Origin: Ianthella basta
Taxonomy: Eukaryota > Porifera > Demospongiae > Verongiida > Ianthellidae
DNA: 64,000 nt
Direction: 5' to 3'
Assembly (NCBI GenBank): GCA_964019415.1
Contig: OZ025884.1
Location: 2,963,875 to 3,027,874 of the forward strand
Under the pieces are notes generated by a model, which worked only from the letters and a program-made list of their open reading frames with translations, searched no databases and was not told where the DNA came from. A program made the translations under genes and the position numbers. Of this stretch, positions 48,535-64,000 are shown piece after piece (positions within the stretch are counted from its first letter, which is position 1; every line of letters begins with the position of its first letter).

Positions 48535-51500
48535 TCACTTCCCAGTAGGCGGTTGGCTTGCTTTTTTCCAAGTGGAGAAAAATGAGATGGGAGTGTTGAC
48601 GTCCACTGCATGCACTTGGGCATTCTCTGTCAGCTGTCGAACCTCCTCTGGTGCCTGCTCCCCCGTCAGTGAGTTGTCCAGCAGCAGTGTGGCTGCACAT
48701 TGCCCCAGGCTCACCTCCAGGCTCTCCTGGGTGAAGTGGACAGCACAGTCCACCAGAGACTGGAGATGCCTGCAGCAATGAGGGGAAACAGGTGCACTCA
48801 GTTTGTGGAAGTCTGCAATACATCAACTTGATAGCCTGCATCCATTAAAATGAGGAATTATTGAGCATTCACATAGTAGAAAGCCAATGATAACTGAACG
48901 TTTCGGTTGCGGAGGCCACCTTCAGCTATTAGGCTAACAGATGAAAAAGCACCGCAGATGAAATGCTCTGTTATCATTGACTTTCTACCATGTGAATTGC
49001 TCCAGAGTTCCCCACTTCAAGACTACAACGTACGTAGTAATGAGCCTACAGTGTGTGCCTGTATACAATATTGTCCTGCATCATGCCATGGCTGCTGTAT
49101 TGTGTAACCATTCTGTATAGTGACTAGAAAACATAATACAGTGAAACCTGTCTAAGACAGCCACCTTTGGGCCAGTTCTAACTGACGTTTATAGAGAGGT
49201 GGCTGCTCTACAGAGATAGACTGCTATGTTTTAGTGCTATTTGGAGCCAGGAAGGCTGACGGTCTTAGAGAGGTGGCTGTCTAACACAGTGACCATCTTA
49301 GACAGGTTCCACTGTAGAAGCAGTAGCATTCATGCATATCCACACAGTGAGAAACTGTGATAAAGGATACGTACATACGTAACACATGCAGTAGGATTCA
49401 TCCAGGTTGTATGTGCTAGTTTTAATACACAGTGGGCCAGTGGTACCAAAGGATTGCAGTACATTGTACGCTATGCATGACACCAGTTCTCTGAAGAATG
49501 CTCGTCTGGTTATGTGTCAACTGAGTGGGTGTCAGCACTATACCAGGTGCATAGTACTACTGTACTCTTTAATGCACGACATACGTATCGGACTTCCATG
49601 ACAGCCAGTGTACGAATCCTACAACTTTGCTCTGGAGTGCAGCTCACCAAATCTGTAGGTCTTGCTTTGGCTGTCTTCTCCTCTGAGGTTGAGCAGTCTC
49701 CTCAGGTGTCTGGGGCCGCAGGAACCTGCAGATGAAACAAGACAAGGGTTTCTTTATAATAGTGCTATGAATTAGTCCAAAAAGTCACTCCGAATAGCAT
49801 TTTATGTATCCTGCGAGTAAATATTCATAATACTCTGTGTCATTTGATACCTGAAACATCACCAACAATGTCATTCACAAAATTATTTTTCTTTCATGGA
49901 AAATGTAATCTGTAAAGTAGGAATCTAGATTCAACATAATCACTGCAGAATGCAATGAGAACAAACCGGTTCTTTTGCTGGAATTCTCTCTCCAGGAACT
50001 TGATGGCATCTCGAGCAGCAAAGTTACCTTTCTCCTTTTTCATTCCATCCAACATATCCAGCACTGACAGAGGAACAGAGCAGGCAACACATCAGTCGGC
50101 TTACACTGTACACCCACACCCACAGTCACAGCACAGTATTCCTGCTTCGAGGACCTAGCTCTTCACATGCTCATTTCAGTGCAATCACGAAGACCCACTT
50201 CTTCATGATTGTGCAAGAGTAAGCATGCAAAAGAAGTAGGAGTGGAAGTGAGGCTAACAGTACGGTACCGTGCTGCAGTAAAGTTCTAGTGCATATTACC
50301 ATACAGCGGGGCCTTTCTGAAGGATACACTGAACTACAGACACAACTCTAATGAGGGGACACTGCTTACTTGCCCAGCTACAGTACATGGAGAAGTGCAC
50401 AAACTTCCTCCATTAAATGTGTGCTAGCGAGCATGTGCTGTGTGCACTTGATGAACTCCCACCAGCACTTTGCTGTGTTGTCCTCCTGGTCGTCTTACCT
50501 GATCGAGCCACAATGATGATAAACTGCTCACTCTTGATCAGCTTCTTGATGATGTGAAGGTTGTTGCACAGCGTGAGGGCATCAGGGAGGATGAAGGGAG
50601 TCACAGGACCAGACTGGGCCTCTTTCTGCTTGCGCAAGGTAGCCACCTCTGTCTGGAAGGACAGGAGGGGGAGAGGGGAGGAGAGGAAAGAGAATGTGAT
50701 GAAGAAGGAAGTGGAGGCAGTGATGAGTGAGGAGGTGGTGGAGGAGGAGGAGGAGAAAGTAGGGTGAAACACAGAAGGCAGTACAAAGCAATGTAAATAA
50801 CGTGTGCAATTTATTTTAATACATATTAATTTACTGTTTTATGTTCGTAGATCAATTACAATGCAGCCATTGCATCACCCCACACCACTGGTATACTTGC
50901 TGCAATGAATGCCAGTAAAGAAGCATCATACAGTACATACCTCTAACTTATGCTGAGCCATTGCCTTCATAAGTTGAGACTGCTTCAGTTTTGCCTATAA
51001 AGGGATACAGCAAGATCAAGAAGAAAGGCATCACAAGCTAAGAAGAGAGATCATCCACTAGGCAAAGAAACGAAGGCAAAGAGAGAGAGAAATCAATCTG
51101 AAAGTGGACAGGGGGAGCTTACATCTCTGGACTTCTCCTTCTCCTCCTTCTTCACAGCTTGTTCCTTGCTGCGCTGCTTCTGCACTGGTCCTACATACCT
51201 CTGTCCACTCTCATCCAGAGTGAAAGAGGGGGCAGTCTACAGCATAAGGAGGACAGCCATACACACAGACACACAGTGTGACTACAATGGCTCATTACAC
51301 ACGGTCCCACTGTACATACCTTTGTATGTGCTACAAACTGGCCGAACCTGTGAAGGTAGAACAGTCTAGTCACAGCCTGGAGAGATTGGGAAAAGAAGTA
51401 GGAGATGGAGAGAGGGCAGTGCATTTACTAGCTTTAATGCATATACACATGCACTCACACAGAGACAGTGAGAGAGTACCCACCAAACACACTGACCCAC

Positions 51501-54500
51501 CCAACCACATTCACCACCAAATGAAACACCATACATACAGTGAACACATGCACGCACACGTACATACACACACATGAACACAAGCATGCATAAGAACACA
51601 TGTACACAAACATGTACACACTGTACATGTGCATACGCACACATGTACACACACACACATACAGTACAACGCTACACTACCTGCTCATGTGGTGCTGCCT
51701 GTGCTGTTGTAGAGTAGTCCAGCAGCTCCTGTGTCCGCACCAGAGGAGCAAAGCCCCTCAGCACCTCATCCTCAACCAGAGCGGGAGTGTTGGTGTTCTC
51801 CAGGGGATTCTCGTAGCCTGGATGGAGGCAAGAGTAGGCGAGAAGACCACATTAGACACCACAGTTGAACAGTACAGTACATGGCATACTATACGGTGCA
51901 CTGTAGTGAGAAGTGAACGTGTAGTGCTAATCAGCATTACTAGATATGTATGCGGAGTGGGCACCACCAAGCAGTGATTGACAACAGCTGAAGAGCAACA
52001 GAAGATGCTGACAACAGTTGATCAAGCACAACTTGCTAGCAACATATCTCCCAAGAGAGAGAGGAATCATGCTAGAATGTACAACCGTTGTACTGTTATC
52101 GCGAAGTACTGCTTGCTGTGTGGTGGATGACGCAGAGGAGACACTCACCACTTTTTACCAGATCCAGCTCGGATGGTAAAAAGTTCAGGAGGTCTGCCAA
52201 ACGTGACCACATAGTGGATGAACTCTGCAAGGAAAGCAGCTGAAACACTGAAACACAGCACATGACAACACATTATATCTACTACAAGCTTCTATAAAGG
52301 ACAGAGATTACGTACTGTATGTGGGTGCAGTGAAACACAGTGAACTGTGACTCACCTGAGCACAGGTTGCTATGACAACTGGGCTAGCCTGCAGCCAGTC
52401 ACCAAACACTTTGTTAGCCATGAGGAAGACCTCCTCAGACACAACCTCACACAGGAGCAGGACTGCTTGGCGAAAAGCAGCTTCTTCTTGCTTACAACTG
52501 GACTTGGTTGAAGGACCTGGTGCACCTGCTACCTTACCTCCTCCCTCACTGGTGCTGGAGAAAGTGGCAGCCAATGTGATGTTCTTCCTACGTCTTGGTC
52601 TTCCTCCAGGTGATGATGAATTAGGGTTCACATCAAGAGAAGTTGCCTTGTCATTCTCTGCAGTTTTGTTGCTCAGCTTGTCGATCGCTTCTTCCTCCCC
52701 TACACTCTCCTCGCTGCTGCTCAGAGCTTTAAGTAGGTCTATATCATCTTCACCCATGTCCTCAAAGTCACTTACACTGTCGAGAGAATCTGCATCATGA
52801 GCATCACCAAAGTTTTCATCACTGCCTTCGTCTTCTTCCTCACTGTCAGCCGCCCGTCTAACCCGCTGCCTCCGACGCATGCGGTCAGCTGCCTTCAATT
52901 TAGCTCGCTTCTGGTATATCTTAGCGGGGTCATCCTTCTCATTCACCTTTGCACAGCCAGAGCTCCCACTAGAAGCTACTTTGGGGGGAAAACCCAACAT
53001 TTTACCTACTTCACCACTGCTGACATACTTCATCATGCTCTCCTCCATTGCAGGCTCAGGAAGCAATGTGTTTTTATCCTTTGCTCGTGATGCAGCATAG
53101 CTCTTGCTCTTTTGCGGCGTAGAAGTCAGCTTCCTAGCTTTGTCCTCCCCCACGGTCCTCCTTGTGCAGTGCTGAAGGAGGAGCAATGCCAACCGCTGGT
53201 GTGAATACTGTATGAGCTGAGAGAACATGGCCAGGGCCAGGGCAGTGGCTGCTGGGGTGTTGACGGACCCTGAGTGAGGGAAGTGGGTGGAGGGGAGCAC
53301 AGGGAAGCCTAGGTAATGACTACCCACAGTTTGGGAACCTGTTGCAAGATTGTGTAAATCTGCTGTACACTAGTCGTACTGGGCTACGCAGTTGCCAGAC
53401 ATCGCACAAGCTGTTTTACACATACAGAGAGTATGACGCGTTACTACAGTCTTTTGTACAGTAGAAACGTGTCACTGTCCATGCAGGTCGAATGAAAGCC
53501 TTCCATATGATAACCACGACTGCACAATAGTCCCCCCTCTGCATAAACTCTACTCACTGCAGCTCTGATTATGATGCAAACATACCTCGAATCCTCAATG
53601 AGTGTGCTGACAAAATCGCTATGGAAGCCAGCTTCATGGCCAAATCGCAAGGGAGCAGCAGTGGGATGGGTGGTTGACTGGAGTGTGGGGCCCCGCCCTC
53701 TGCCGCCACAGAGGGGGCGTGATCCTTTAGAGCTTGCAGATCAAAGCTAAGACATTCTTCAAGCCCCTCAATCACCTCCTGACACAGTGGACCCAACTCA
53801 CTGGCATCACAGGAGGACCTGTAGGCAAACATATTAGGACAAGCAAAGCATCGTTGACATTCTGTGCACATTGCAGAGTAGTTACGTACTCACATCTTGG
53901 CACATTCTATAAAAAGTTGCACCATTACATCAAACGTTAGCACTGAAATTCCAATATCTCCCATACAGATGCACAACTATTGATGAACAGTGTACCACCT
54001 TACTGTGCAGCATACACATGCATCCACACAGCCCCTACTAAGTGGTCGCTTCCATCACATATACATTCATGTAGCACAAAGACACCACTTTATCAGTTGC
54101 CTCAGAGTGCACATTAGACTGCTCACATGCATACGTACGTATGCACACAACCAATAGAGGGGACCAATCAGGGCTGTAGCTAGTGTGTGTGCACTGCATG
54201 CTATACATTGCGTGTGCACCAAGCTTCAGCATGGTATGGGATTTCTATGAGGATCCACACATGAATATGTACGTGTGTAAAGCCTTGTTTGAGTACAGTG
54301 CCTATGTACACTTCATACAGTACATAACATGTTATACAGCGTTCCCATTATATATGTACAATATTAAACACATACTTGCAGTATGGGCTGAACAGCATCT
54401 GCAGGTACAGAAACTTGACCAGTAGCTGCTTGCGGACAAAGCTCCTGTGACGAAATGTGAGAACAACAATAGCGTTGAGAAGTGCACATGTGGAAATGGT

Positions 54501-57175
54501 GCACCACACTCTGCCGCAGTGACAGTACACAAAAGAGTATCCTAATTACAGGAGGATTCAGGATCTTTTCTTCATCCCTACCTTATCAGTATTGACCTGC
54601 AGATTCTATTACTATCATACCTAAGGGCTTCCCATGAAGCAGGCACCCTTTCAAACTCTAGAGGTTGGTTTCAGGCATTCATCAATAGTCTATGATCAAA
54701 GGAGTGTGGTTGACCTAAGGCGGCTTCTATGTTGGGTATGATGAGACACAGAGAGTGCACCAATACCCCCCTAACCACCCACCAACCTCCTCCCAGCATC
54801 AACACACAATCGTTTGTGAAAGCCACAGAATCGTTCTGGAGCTGTACATCCGTTTAGTCTATACAGGGAGGGCAGGTGTCCCAAACTATGGAAAGGGTAG
54901 TTCCATTCTGTACCGTTTCTTTACAAACAAAAAGTTAATGTTATATTGTCACATACCATACACACAGAGAGAGACACTGGACTACCAAAGTGGAGCACAC
55001 ACACCATCTTATCAGAGCACTTGGGTCCATCCCAAAACTGCTCCAAAGAAATCCCGTAAAGACAGGTGTCAGGTTAGGATCGCACAAAGTACCCATAGTA
55101 ACTTTACCTCATGTTGTCCTCCTGTGTCTTGAGTGCCTCTGGTGTGCGCAGCCACTCCATCTTTGCCTGTACCTTGTCGAACACCCGCTGCAGGTTCTGC
55201 TCGACTCCCTTGAAGGGCTGTGGGGAGGACAGGCTAAGGAGGACACGCACAGACACACTCACTCATGCAGCGCAACACAGACTAAACACAGATAGATATG
55301 CACCAATCAGATTAGACCCAATTTAGTGGGTCCACATAGCAGGGCCAATGTATACACACACGTGCAGTGTTTCATCTCTGTATCATTCATTTCTCCTACT
55401 GGGTGACTTAGTAGTAGCCCACTGGGCTAGTGGTTTCCCCAGTCTAAATAAGAATTCAAATTCAAATTCAAAAAGCAAGTACATACATACATACTGTACG
55501 TATATGTACTGTATGTGCATACACAATAAATGCAATCAAGTCAGTGGTTTGCTCTAGTCTCCTTCTGCAGGGCACAGTGCTCATGGAGCCCTCATGTGAG
55601 CTTTGGTATCCCTTGACATCCCTTCATGCATGCCTCAGCCCTTTGCTGTCAGCTATTACTCTCCATGCCCATCACACTGTCAGAAGCACATTCAATCCAT
55701 TTGCATCTTGGCCCTGAAGAAGACCAGAGCATCTGGTCGAAACGTCGGCAAGGTTTTCATCCCAGTTGTGAAGCTGATATTGGAGAACCAACCCTTTCTC
55801 GTTTCATGTAATTGACACAAATATACAACCACACGCCAACTAGCCCTACTGTTTCCAACCCTGGACCATAGATGTTGCCTAGGATACAGACAGGGTGACA
55901 TATGGCAGCTGTGCAGAGTGCTGGTTCATATCCTAGGGAACAACTAAGCGTGGGGTTTGGGGAATGATTGCAAGTTTACCTAAAAACAGCTGTAAACTCA
56001 TCCTACATACGCCCAGTATGTGGACTGTAACAGATGCCTTCTTGCATGCATGCCCAGGTTGGGTGGGATGGAAAGGTCAGGAAATACAATAATGGCCCAG
56101 GCCTCCAGGTGTATTGTACTGTACCTTTGGATCAAAACTCCCCAGGGAAAACACTGAACCCCCCCCCCCCCCCCACACACACATGTACCGTATGCACAAA
56201 CATTAATACACACAAGTATACAAACACCCTGTGCATGCATGCAGTTGGACACACATGTGTACACACACAGTCATCAACTGTAGAGCTGCCATGGAATGTG
56301 CAAGAACTGGCCAATTACAGTACCAAGATCGTCTGACACACATTGTTCCCCATAAGCTAAGGAATGCAAGCCCAGATACCTTACACCCACCAGAGCAACT
56401 TCCCAAGAGACACAGAGGAAGTGGAGGCATGTTTTGACATGCGAGTGCATTCTAGTAACACACACAGCACTTGACAATGGCTTCCCAACCAAATGCCTAA
56501 GTCGACCGTAGTGTGCTGGAGTGTGCCTCTCCATGGGTCAAAGGTCACAAGGGGAATGGTATACACCCTTTCTCGTTGATAGGGGCAGAACGCCCATGCA
56601 TAAGGGAATTAACTTAGCAACTTACAACTTCCACACACACAAAGAGAAATGACTGAGGCCAAACCACAGAGGGCTAGGTGGTTACTCTACTTTAGACAGG
56701 TGGGAATTCGTAGATGAGTGTACGTTATGTCATGTGACTGTCATGTGATCAGCTGTACCTTCTCCAGTAATAGTAAGCAGCATCACAGTACTCGTTCTTG
56801 TCTACTGCCAGTGCAGCTAGCTGGTTGAAGGCAGTGCCTGCATGTATAATGGAATAGAGAAGGAGATGTCTGTAAGGTTCACTGCAGTGTGTTATACAAC
56901 ACACTTGGAGTGAGAACACTGTGTGTGTGTGCGTGCGCGCGCGCGTGTGTGTGTGCGTGTGTGTGTGTGCATGCGTGTGTTCATGTGTGTGTGCGTGTGT
57001 GTATATTGAGAGTGTGTGTGTGGTGGTGACAAGAGTGTGCTGCTACTGGTGGGGTGGTTGATGGTGTCAGGCTTGCTTCTGCAGTGCCCACCATTAGTTG
57101 GATCCAGGGCAATAGCATGGTGGTAGTAAGCAACTGGGTTGCCAGTGTTCACCCCAATCTCAGTTTGATAGCGAA
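48535..57175 (-). CDS. SMG5: SMG5-like nonsense-mediated-decay factor (C-terminal 834 aa, 15 exons)
   Basis: EST1/SMG5-7 family adaptor; in animals SMG5 binds phospho-UPF1 with SMG7 and promotes UPF1 dephosphorylation and mRNA decay. Exons: 57092-57175, 56759-56837, 55108-55233, 54376-54444, 53586-53818, 52356-53269, 52149-52224, 51681-51817, 51320-51376, 51123-51236, 50941-50994, 50499-50652, 49967-50063, 49648-49725, 48535-48769 (stop). All are phase-compatible: 2507 nt with a 2-nt partial first codon. Key stretches are RYQTEIGVN and AFNQLAALAVDKNEYCDAAY (helical repeats), KQLLVKFLYLQMLF, a long Ser/Glu/Asp-rich exon (52356-53269) ending DWLQASPVVIATCAQ, a KE-rich coiled coil (51123-51236), then the PIN domain LPDALTLCNNLHIIKKLI and FAARDAIKFLEREF. 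Only the first PIN aspartate is evident, as in the catalytically inactive PIN of SMG5. About 200 N-terminal residues are missing and should lie right of 57175. Confidence 0.93.
49139..49314. mobile_element. 176-bp TA-flanked MITE
   Basis: Begins CAGTGAAACCTGTCTAAGA and ends with the complement of CAGTGGAACCTGTCTAAGA, flanked by TA on both sides (49137-49138 and 49315-49316). Internal repeats of the words GAGAGGTGGCTG and TAGACAG are present. It lies in the last SMG5 intron. Confidence 0.82.
56914..57022. repeat. GT/GC microsatellite in an SMG5 intron
   Basis: (GT)n with GC interruptions between the exons at 56837 and 57092. Confidence 0.9.
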
Positions 57176-57905
57176 CTGCAGGAGGGAGGGCAGGGTGGTG
57201 GTTGGGCAGGTGTGACAATGAACAGACGTGTTAAAGTGGATCACACGATATAGCAGTCCCACACAGAACCCCAAGTGGTCGGCATGGCACTAACAAGTGG
57301 AATACGGGAGATTAAGGGATTAGATGTGGGTTCATACGTACATACAGTATGTACTGTAAGTATCAACGCAATGTACAAAAGAATGACAGAGGGAGAGAGA
57401 CAGAAAAGATGGCAAATGGTATGTTTTGTACACTACTATAGCATGTGCACACCCCACTTACAGAACGCAGTTAAGTGACGAAGAAGTGAAGTACAAGACT
57501 CTTTAAATACAACTGCATGCAATAGTAACACATACGTACGTATATGTACTGATGGCTTCTCTGTTTGCATACAACCAACCCTGATGTCTGTGCTGTACGT
57601 CTCAGTGATAAGGAAGAAGGGCATGGCATCTAAATTGCACATTTCAAGCACCCCACAAACATGCTCAAGTGCAGGTGTGCAAATATACCATATTTATTAC
57701 ACAGGTACATAGGTTCTGAGTGCAAGTGATTCTGCAGACAAGCACAATAGTCCGTATCCAGGAGTATGCAATTGTGGCAGAGTATCAGCTGTCTCACTAA
57801 TACCAGGTTCACTGTCATTTGCACCACTTGTACACACATGGAGCAAACGGCTTGCTACACTGCTGCACACATACATGGAGATATGCATAACACACAAGGC
57901 ATTGA

Positions 57906-59930
<2,025 letters not shown>

Positions 59931-60227
59931 GCAAGCACTGCACATGCCCTCACTATCACTGCCCAATGAGTCATGGCATGCCATAAAACATACATCACAC
60001 ACACAAGAGTGACAATGCACACCTTCTGCCACTGAAGTGCTTCCAAGCACTTGACACAGGAATGCAGACTGCCTTCCACACTCTCCAGTCACCATCCATT
60101 GCCTCCCCTCCCTTCCCCTATTGGCTTACAGAGGAATTCTAACCATTCACAAACCTGTCTCAATGCACTCTAGAGCTTCAAGCTAAATTGAGAAAACACA
60201 TACCAAAGCTATTTTAAGAACACACAC

Positions 60228-60404
60228 ACACAGCACTAGGAGTGGTCACATGATGAACACACTGCACAGTAAGTGCACACACACCCCCCCCCCACACACA
60301 CACAGCGCTAGGAGTGGTCACATGATGAACACACTGCACAGTAAGTGCACACACACACACACACACACACACCCACACCCACACCCACACACCCACACAC
60401 CCAC

Positions 60405-60441
<37 letters not shown>

Positions 60442-60500
60442 GCGCTAGGAGTGGTCACATGATGAACACACTGCACAGTAAGTGCACACACACACACACA
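60228..60500. repeat. Three-copy CA-linked tandem repeat
   Basis: A block GCTAGGAGTGGTCACATGAT with AACACACTGCACAGTAAGTG occurs near 60236, 60308 and 60447, separated by variable CA/CCCA runs. Confidence 0.9.
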
Positions 60501-61120
60501 CATGCACAGAGGACTTGTCTTCCTTTGCCTTCATGTCCTTCCTTCCACTCTCCTACTTCTCTCATTGTCTGTTATTCACAGTAGCCTGCACCCGCCAAGC
60601 CATGCAGAGCAACAGAAGCCCACATGGACACTAACACCCCACACTCAAGGCTTGTGTGCATCACACAAGTCATGCTATTATAATGTACGTACTTCCCTCT
60701 CTAAAGGTGAGGGTGGCTTCTGTGGGAGCAGAGAGGTATGGCCAGCTATTGACACGCAGTGGAAATGGTGACACTCAGGTCAATGTAACGACTTCTGCTA
60801 TCACAAATCTATTCAATGCTCTATTCACACACATTATGCAATACTCCCATACCACATGTGGACATATGTCCGTGTATGCAGCAAATCTGTATGATGACAT
60901 CAGGGCCGCCCACAATACGTGTTATCATACAACAGGAAGCTGCAGTGAATGAGGCACACTTGGGTATGCACCTGTGTGACGGTTTGGCACCTTTAGAGAT
61001 GCTGAGGGGTTGGGTGGGGTTCAGGACTGACAGGAACAAGGTCTACAACCACACTTACACAAGAATTCCTAATAAGATGGCATGAAACCTATTATCGTAT
61101 TTGCACCTCCCTCGCCTTCA

Positions 61121-61178
<58 letters not shown>
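61121..61178. repeat. CA microsatellite
   Basis: Uninterrupted (CA)n of about 58 bp upstream of the secure SMG5 exons. Confidence 0.95.
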
Positions 61179-61179
<1 letters not shown>

Positions 61180-61323
61180 GAGACACATATACTGTACGTA
61201 CACATCTTCTCCAATCTCACTATTTTCTCTGTTTGCTACCTCACCTTCTGCCCCACCACACTCTAGAGGTACATTTGAGGCTTACACTCACTGTACTGTA
61301 TATACGTACAGTACAGTGAGTAC

Positions 61324-61395
61324 CTGCTCCAGTACTTCAGAGTGATGATGGGCAACTCATAGTGATACTCTTTGCAACATCTTTGCTTTCCATCA
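61324..61395 (-). other. Candidate upstream exon of the SMG5-like gene
   Basis: A 72-nt open segment flanked by a possible acceptor (revcomp tgtgtcag) and donor (gtactc). It encodes CCKEYHYELPIITLKYWS. This loosely resembles the SMG5/7 N-terminal helix around the WRKVYYEVIQLIK region of human SMG5. It lies on the same strand and about 4 kb upstream of the first secure SMG5 exon. The match is weak and I could not connect it in phase to the 57175 exon, so treat it as a hypothesis. Confidence 0.3.
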
Positions 61396-61496
61396 CTGAC
61401 ACATGTAAGAACAAGATCCAAAGGTAACACCAATTTGCATGCACAGTATACAAGTCCTTCCTGATCATCCCTCATCATGTGTGTGTGGTATGTACG

Positions 61497-61512
61497 ACAC
61501 ACACACACACAC

Positions 61513-61569
<57 letters not shown>

Positions 61570-61640
61570 TGCACACCTACACACTCACAACCACCCACCC
61601 ACACCCACCCACACACACCCACACACACACACACACACAC
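61497..61640. repeat. CA/CCCA microsatellite
   Basis: (CA)n with CCCA variants, about 140 bp. Confidence 0.95.
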
Positions 61641-61849
61641 GCCATGTGTACATGGTTGCAAGCCATATGACAGTGAGAGCAGAGATATACTAACCTCCCC
61701 CCCCCCCACAGCTTCAAAGCCAAGAGACACTGCCACTGTAATTAAAGTGCCAAGGGAAGTATGCGTTGCTGCACTGTGCCCCCTAGGGACTCCACTATAA
61801 GCAGAAGAAGAATCCACCTCCTACCTCACAGATGGCATGTACACTGTGC

Positions 61850-61869
61850 AGGTCAGAGGTCAAAGGTCA
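61850..61869. promoter_or_regulatory. Triple AGGTCA direct repeat (DR1 x2)
   Basis: AGGTCAGAGGTCAAAGGTCA contains three perfect AGGTCA half-sites each separated by one base. It lies upstream of the secure SMG5 exons; whether that is promoter or intron is unknown because the 5' end of the gene was not placed. Confidence 0.4.
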
Positions 61870-63346
61870 GAGTGCATTTGCTGACCCACAGGGAAGCATC
61901 AGTGGATGGCTAATACTATACACCAGTGCCAGCTCCTCTAGTCAATGATACAGATGTACTGTTCAGTACGTACTGTAACAGTCCAAATCCATGCTGTCAC
62001 CTGACTCCTCCCTCCACCCTCTTACAGGTCCCCTTCCCATCTCCACTTGCTCAAGTTGCACACTGATACAGTCCCCATTCACAGCACAATCAGATTGTTC
62101 AAAGCACTAACTACATCACACACCCTACCCTACCCCCCCCCCCCCCCCCCCCAGCACAACCATATCCACCAACCATAGTCCAGTCCCATTGGAAGTGAGA
62201 GGTGAATACGTACCATTGAATAGACTCAACACAACACTCAACAACAAACACAGCGTGCACAATAGCTGTAAAGCCGTGGACAATAGATCTGCTTTAGAAT
62301 GCTGCAATTGATACAACACCAGGTACAGGGCGTCTTACATCTTACTACCAACTGAATACATGAACACATGTGTGTGTGTGTATTAACCCATGTAACCCAA
62401 GATTGGCTGTTGGTTGGAATTCTATAATTTGATACAATCATTAAGACATCTAAACTTTGGGCCCAACAATGATGAGCCCACAAGATACATACACCCAACC
62501 GCACCCATACATGCAGACAGACGCACAAACACACGTACAAGTTTCATCCCATTTCTCCTATTCAGGTAAAGTAAGACCTCGCTGTGTGTATGCACTGTAG
62601 CAGTCCCAGTCGTATGCTGGTGAAATATACGTTATGGCCCCGCAGCTGCTCTTCCCCTAGTCTGATAGCCTGCAAGGTCTCAAGGCTCCTCCTATCATTC
62701 CAATGTTGTGCACGTACTCCAGTCTAGGGTCATTTCTTGGCCTGCACTACAGTAATTGCATCCATGGCTGACGGCCTAGTCTAGACGGCCAGCCATGCAT
62801 TTCTGCAGTAGTTGTGTCTTCATAAGCAGCTCCCTTAAGCTCTACAGTACATCCGTGTTGCCGACCATACCCCACCAAGGTCACCCAGAATGTCTCTCCA
62901 CCAGTATGTACTACACATGAAGCATTGCCCAGCATCTTGCTCAGTTCCCTACACAGAGGGGTTGACATTTCTTACATGTGTAGTGTACACCCCTTAGAGT
63001 CCTTTCTTAGAATGTGGCTTCTAAAGACTTTTCTCCTTCTCATTCAGTACATTGCACTTGCCCTCCCTATCCTTACTGACTTCCTACCTCCTCCTTCATT
63101 CCTTACACTGTAGCTACGTACACCGATTTCTAACACGGGTAAAGACGCAACTCCTTCTAACTACTGGTTGCAAAGCACGACTAGCCATTGGTTGGCCAAA
63201 TGTTTCTCCTGTACATCAATTGTCAAGACTTTGGTCTTGTCTCCACTGATGGCATCCACCAACGGACCAGCATGTGTAGCATCACTGTCCTAGTTTCATA
63301 CAAATACACACACAGATACTGTACAAACAGTACAGTATGCATGCAT

Positions 63347-63455
<109 letters not shown>

Positions 63456-64000
63456 CACATTTACAGTGTATAACACAACACTACAGACACAGACCCTGGA
63501 TACATGTACTGTACACATGTATCCAGTAGAATCCAATGACAGTACATAAGCATGCTGGCACACACATGTACATGTATCATAATGGCACCATCCCTGAGAC
63601 CACCCTCCTACCCTGTACAGACCCTACATACGTAGCTTAGAGCTGCATCGTTACTTCTCTATCGGCTTCGCAACTGACAACGTTGCCCAGAAACATAATT
63701 ACGTATTGTACAGTAAAGAATTCCAAGAGTTACCGCGTTCCTACTTGGATCTAGTGCTGCTAGATTGGATGCCAACGGTAGCAACAGAATGTTACAGTTG
63801 TGGGGGACTGACTTAGGGAGAATCTCAACCATCTTAGGATTGGGACCTAGTGCAAAGTGGAAGCCATTTTGTGTCATGTTGACACATATGTGACCTCATT
63901 CCTCTATCTCCCCAATGAAACCTGCCCAATCACAGGGATGCCACTACGCACAAAGAATGGTGAGGGGGCAAGCTAGGCTGGAGGGCTTCGTGCCAGGAGA

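Noticed and set aside
50582..50809. Ser/Pro/Leu-rich frames opposite and beside the SMG5 PIN exon
   Set aside because: Shadows of a GA/CT-rich intron (50653-50760); the real exon is 50499-50652.
62215..62308. Leu-rich minus-strand segment between plausible splice sites (HSKADLLSTALQLLCTLC)
   Set aside because: Considered as an SMG5 N-terminal exon, but the sequence does not resemble the family.
62750..62968. 73-codon minus-strand frame (starts MSTPLCRELSKMLGNASC)
   Set aside because: Looks protein-like but has no recognisable family and no supporting splice context; not listed as a gene.

Overview
This window is metazoan nuclear DNA. All recognisable host genes lie on the minus strand and are split into many short exons with canonical GT/AG borders. 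They are embedded in AT-rich, repeat-rich introns and spacers. An early-branching marine invertebrate such as a sponge fits the gene content, the TE mix (Ngaro/DIRS-type tyrosine-recombinase element, Ty3 element, RLE-type non-LTR element, Tc1/pogo relics, many foldback MITEs) and the frequent TGCATGCA/TACGTA words. That assignment is inference; the sequence does not name the species.

Layout in minus-strand transcription order, right to left. (1) A homologue of the nonsense-mediated-decay factor SMG5 (48535-57175): 15 exons of one open frame, 834 codons, covering the end of the 14-3-3/TPR-like domain to the C-terminal PIN domain. Its N-terminal ~200 residues should lie further right, but I could not place them securely among the very large CA microsatellites (57.9-63.5 kb). 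(2) A complete ABCC4/MRP4-like ABC transporter (copy B, 34700-47927): 26 exons summing to 4185 nt (1394 aa). A relic extra exon 1 sits just upstream (48165-48283). (3) A TE-dense spacer (24.3-34.6 kb). (4) A complete pyridoxal kinase gene, PDXK (13926-24240): 11 exons summing to 897 nt (298 aa), with two ~4 kb introns full of transposon debris. (5) A block of dead retroelements (7.5-12.7 kb). (6) A second ABCC4-like gene (copy A, from 6910 running off the left edge): the first 11 exons with the same exon phases as copy B. The two transporter copies therefore flank PDXK.

The host genes have unrelated jobs: mRNA surveillance, small-molecule efflux, and vitamin B6 salvage. No operon-like system is apparent. 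The most informative non-genic content is: nested transposon insertions with readable target-site duplications; a 57-bp minisatellite grown inside a MITE; a pogo-type MITE keeping the transposase helix-turn-helix; a ~130-bp foldback; long inverted repeats around a decayed non-LTR fragment; and several DR1 nuclear-receptor-like motifs, two of them upstream of the copy A transporter.

The exon models were assembled by eye from frame, splice-site phase and resemblance to known families. The three totals agree with reading frame, which is a strong internal check, but no alignment or RNA evidence was available.
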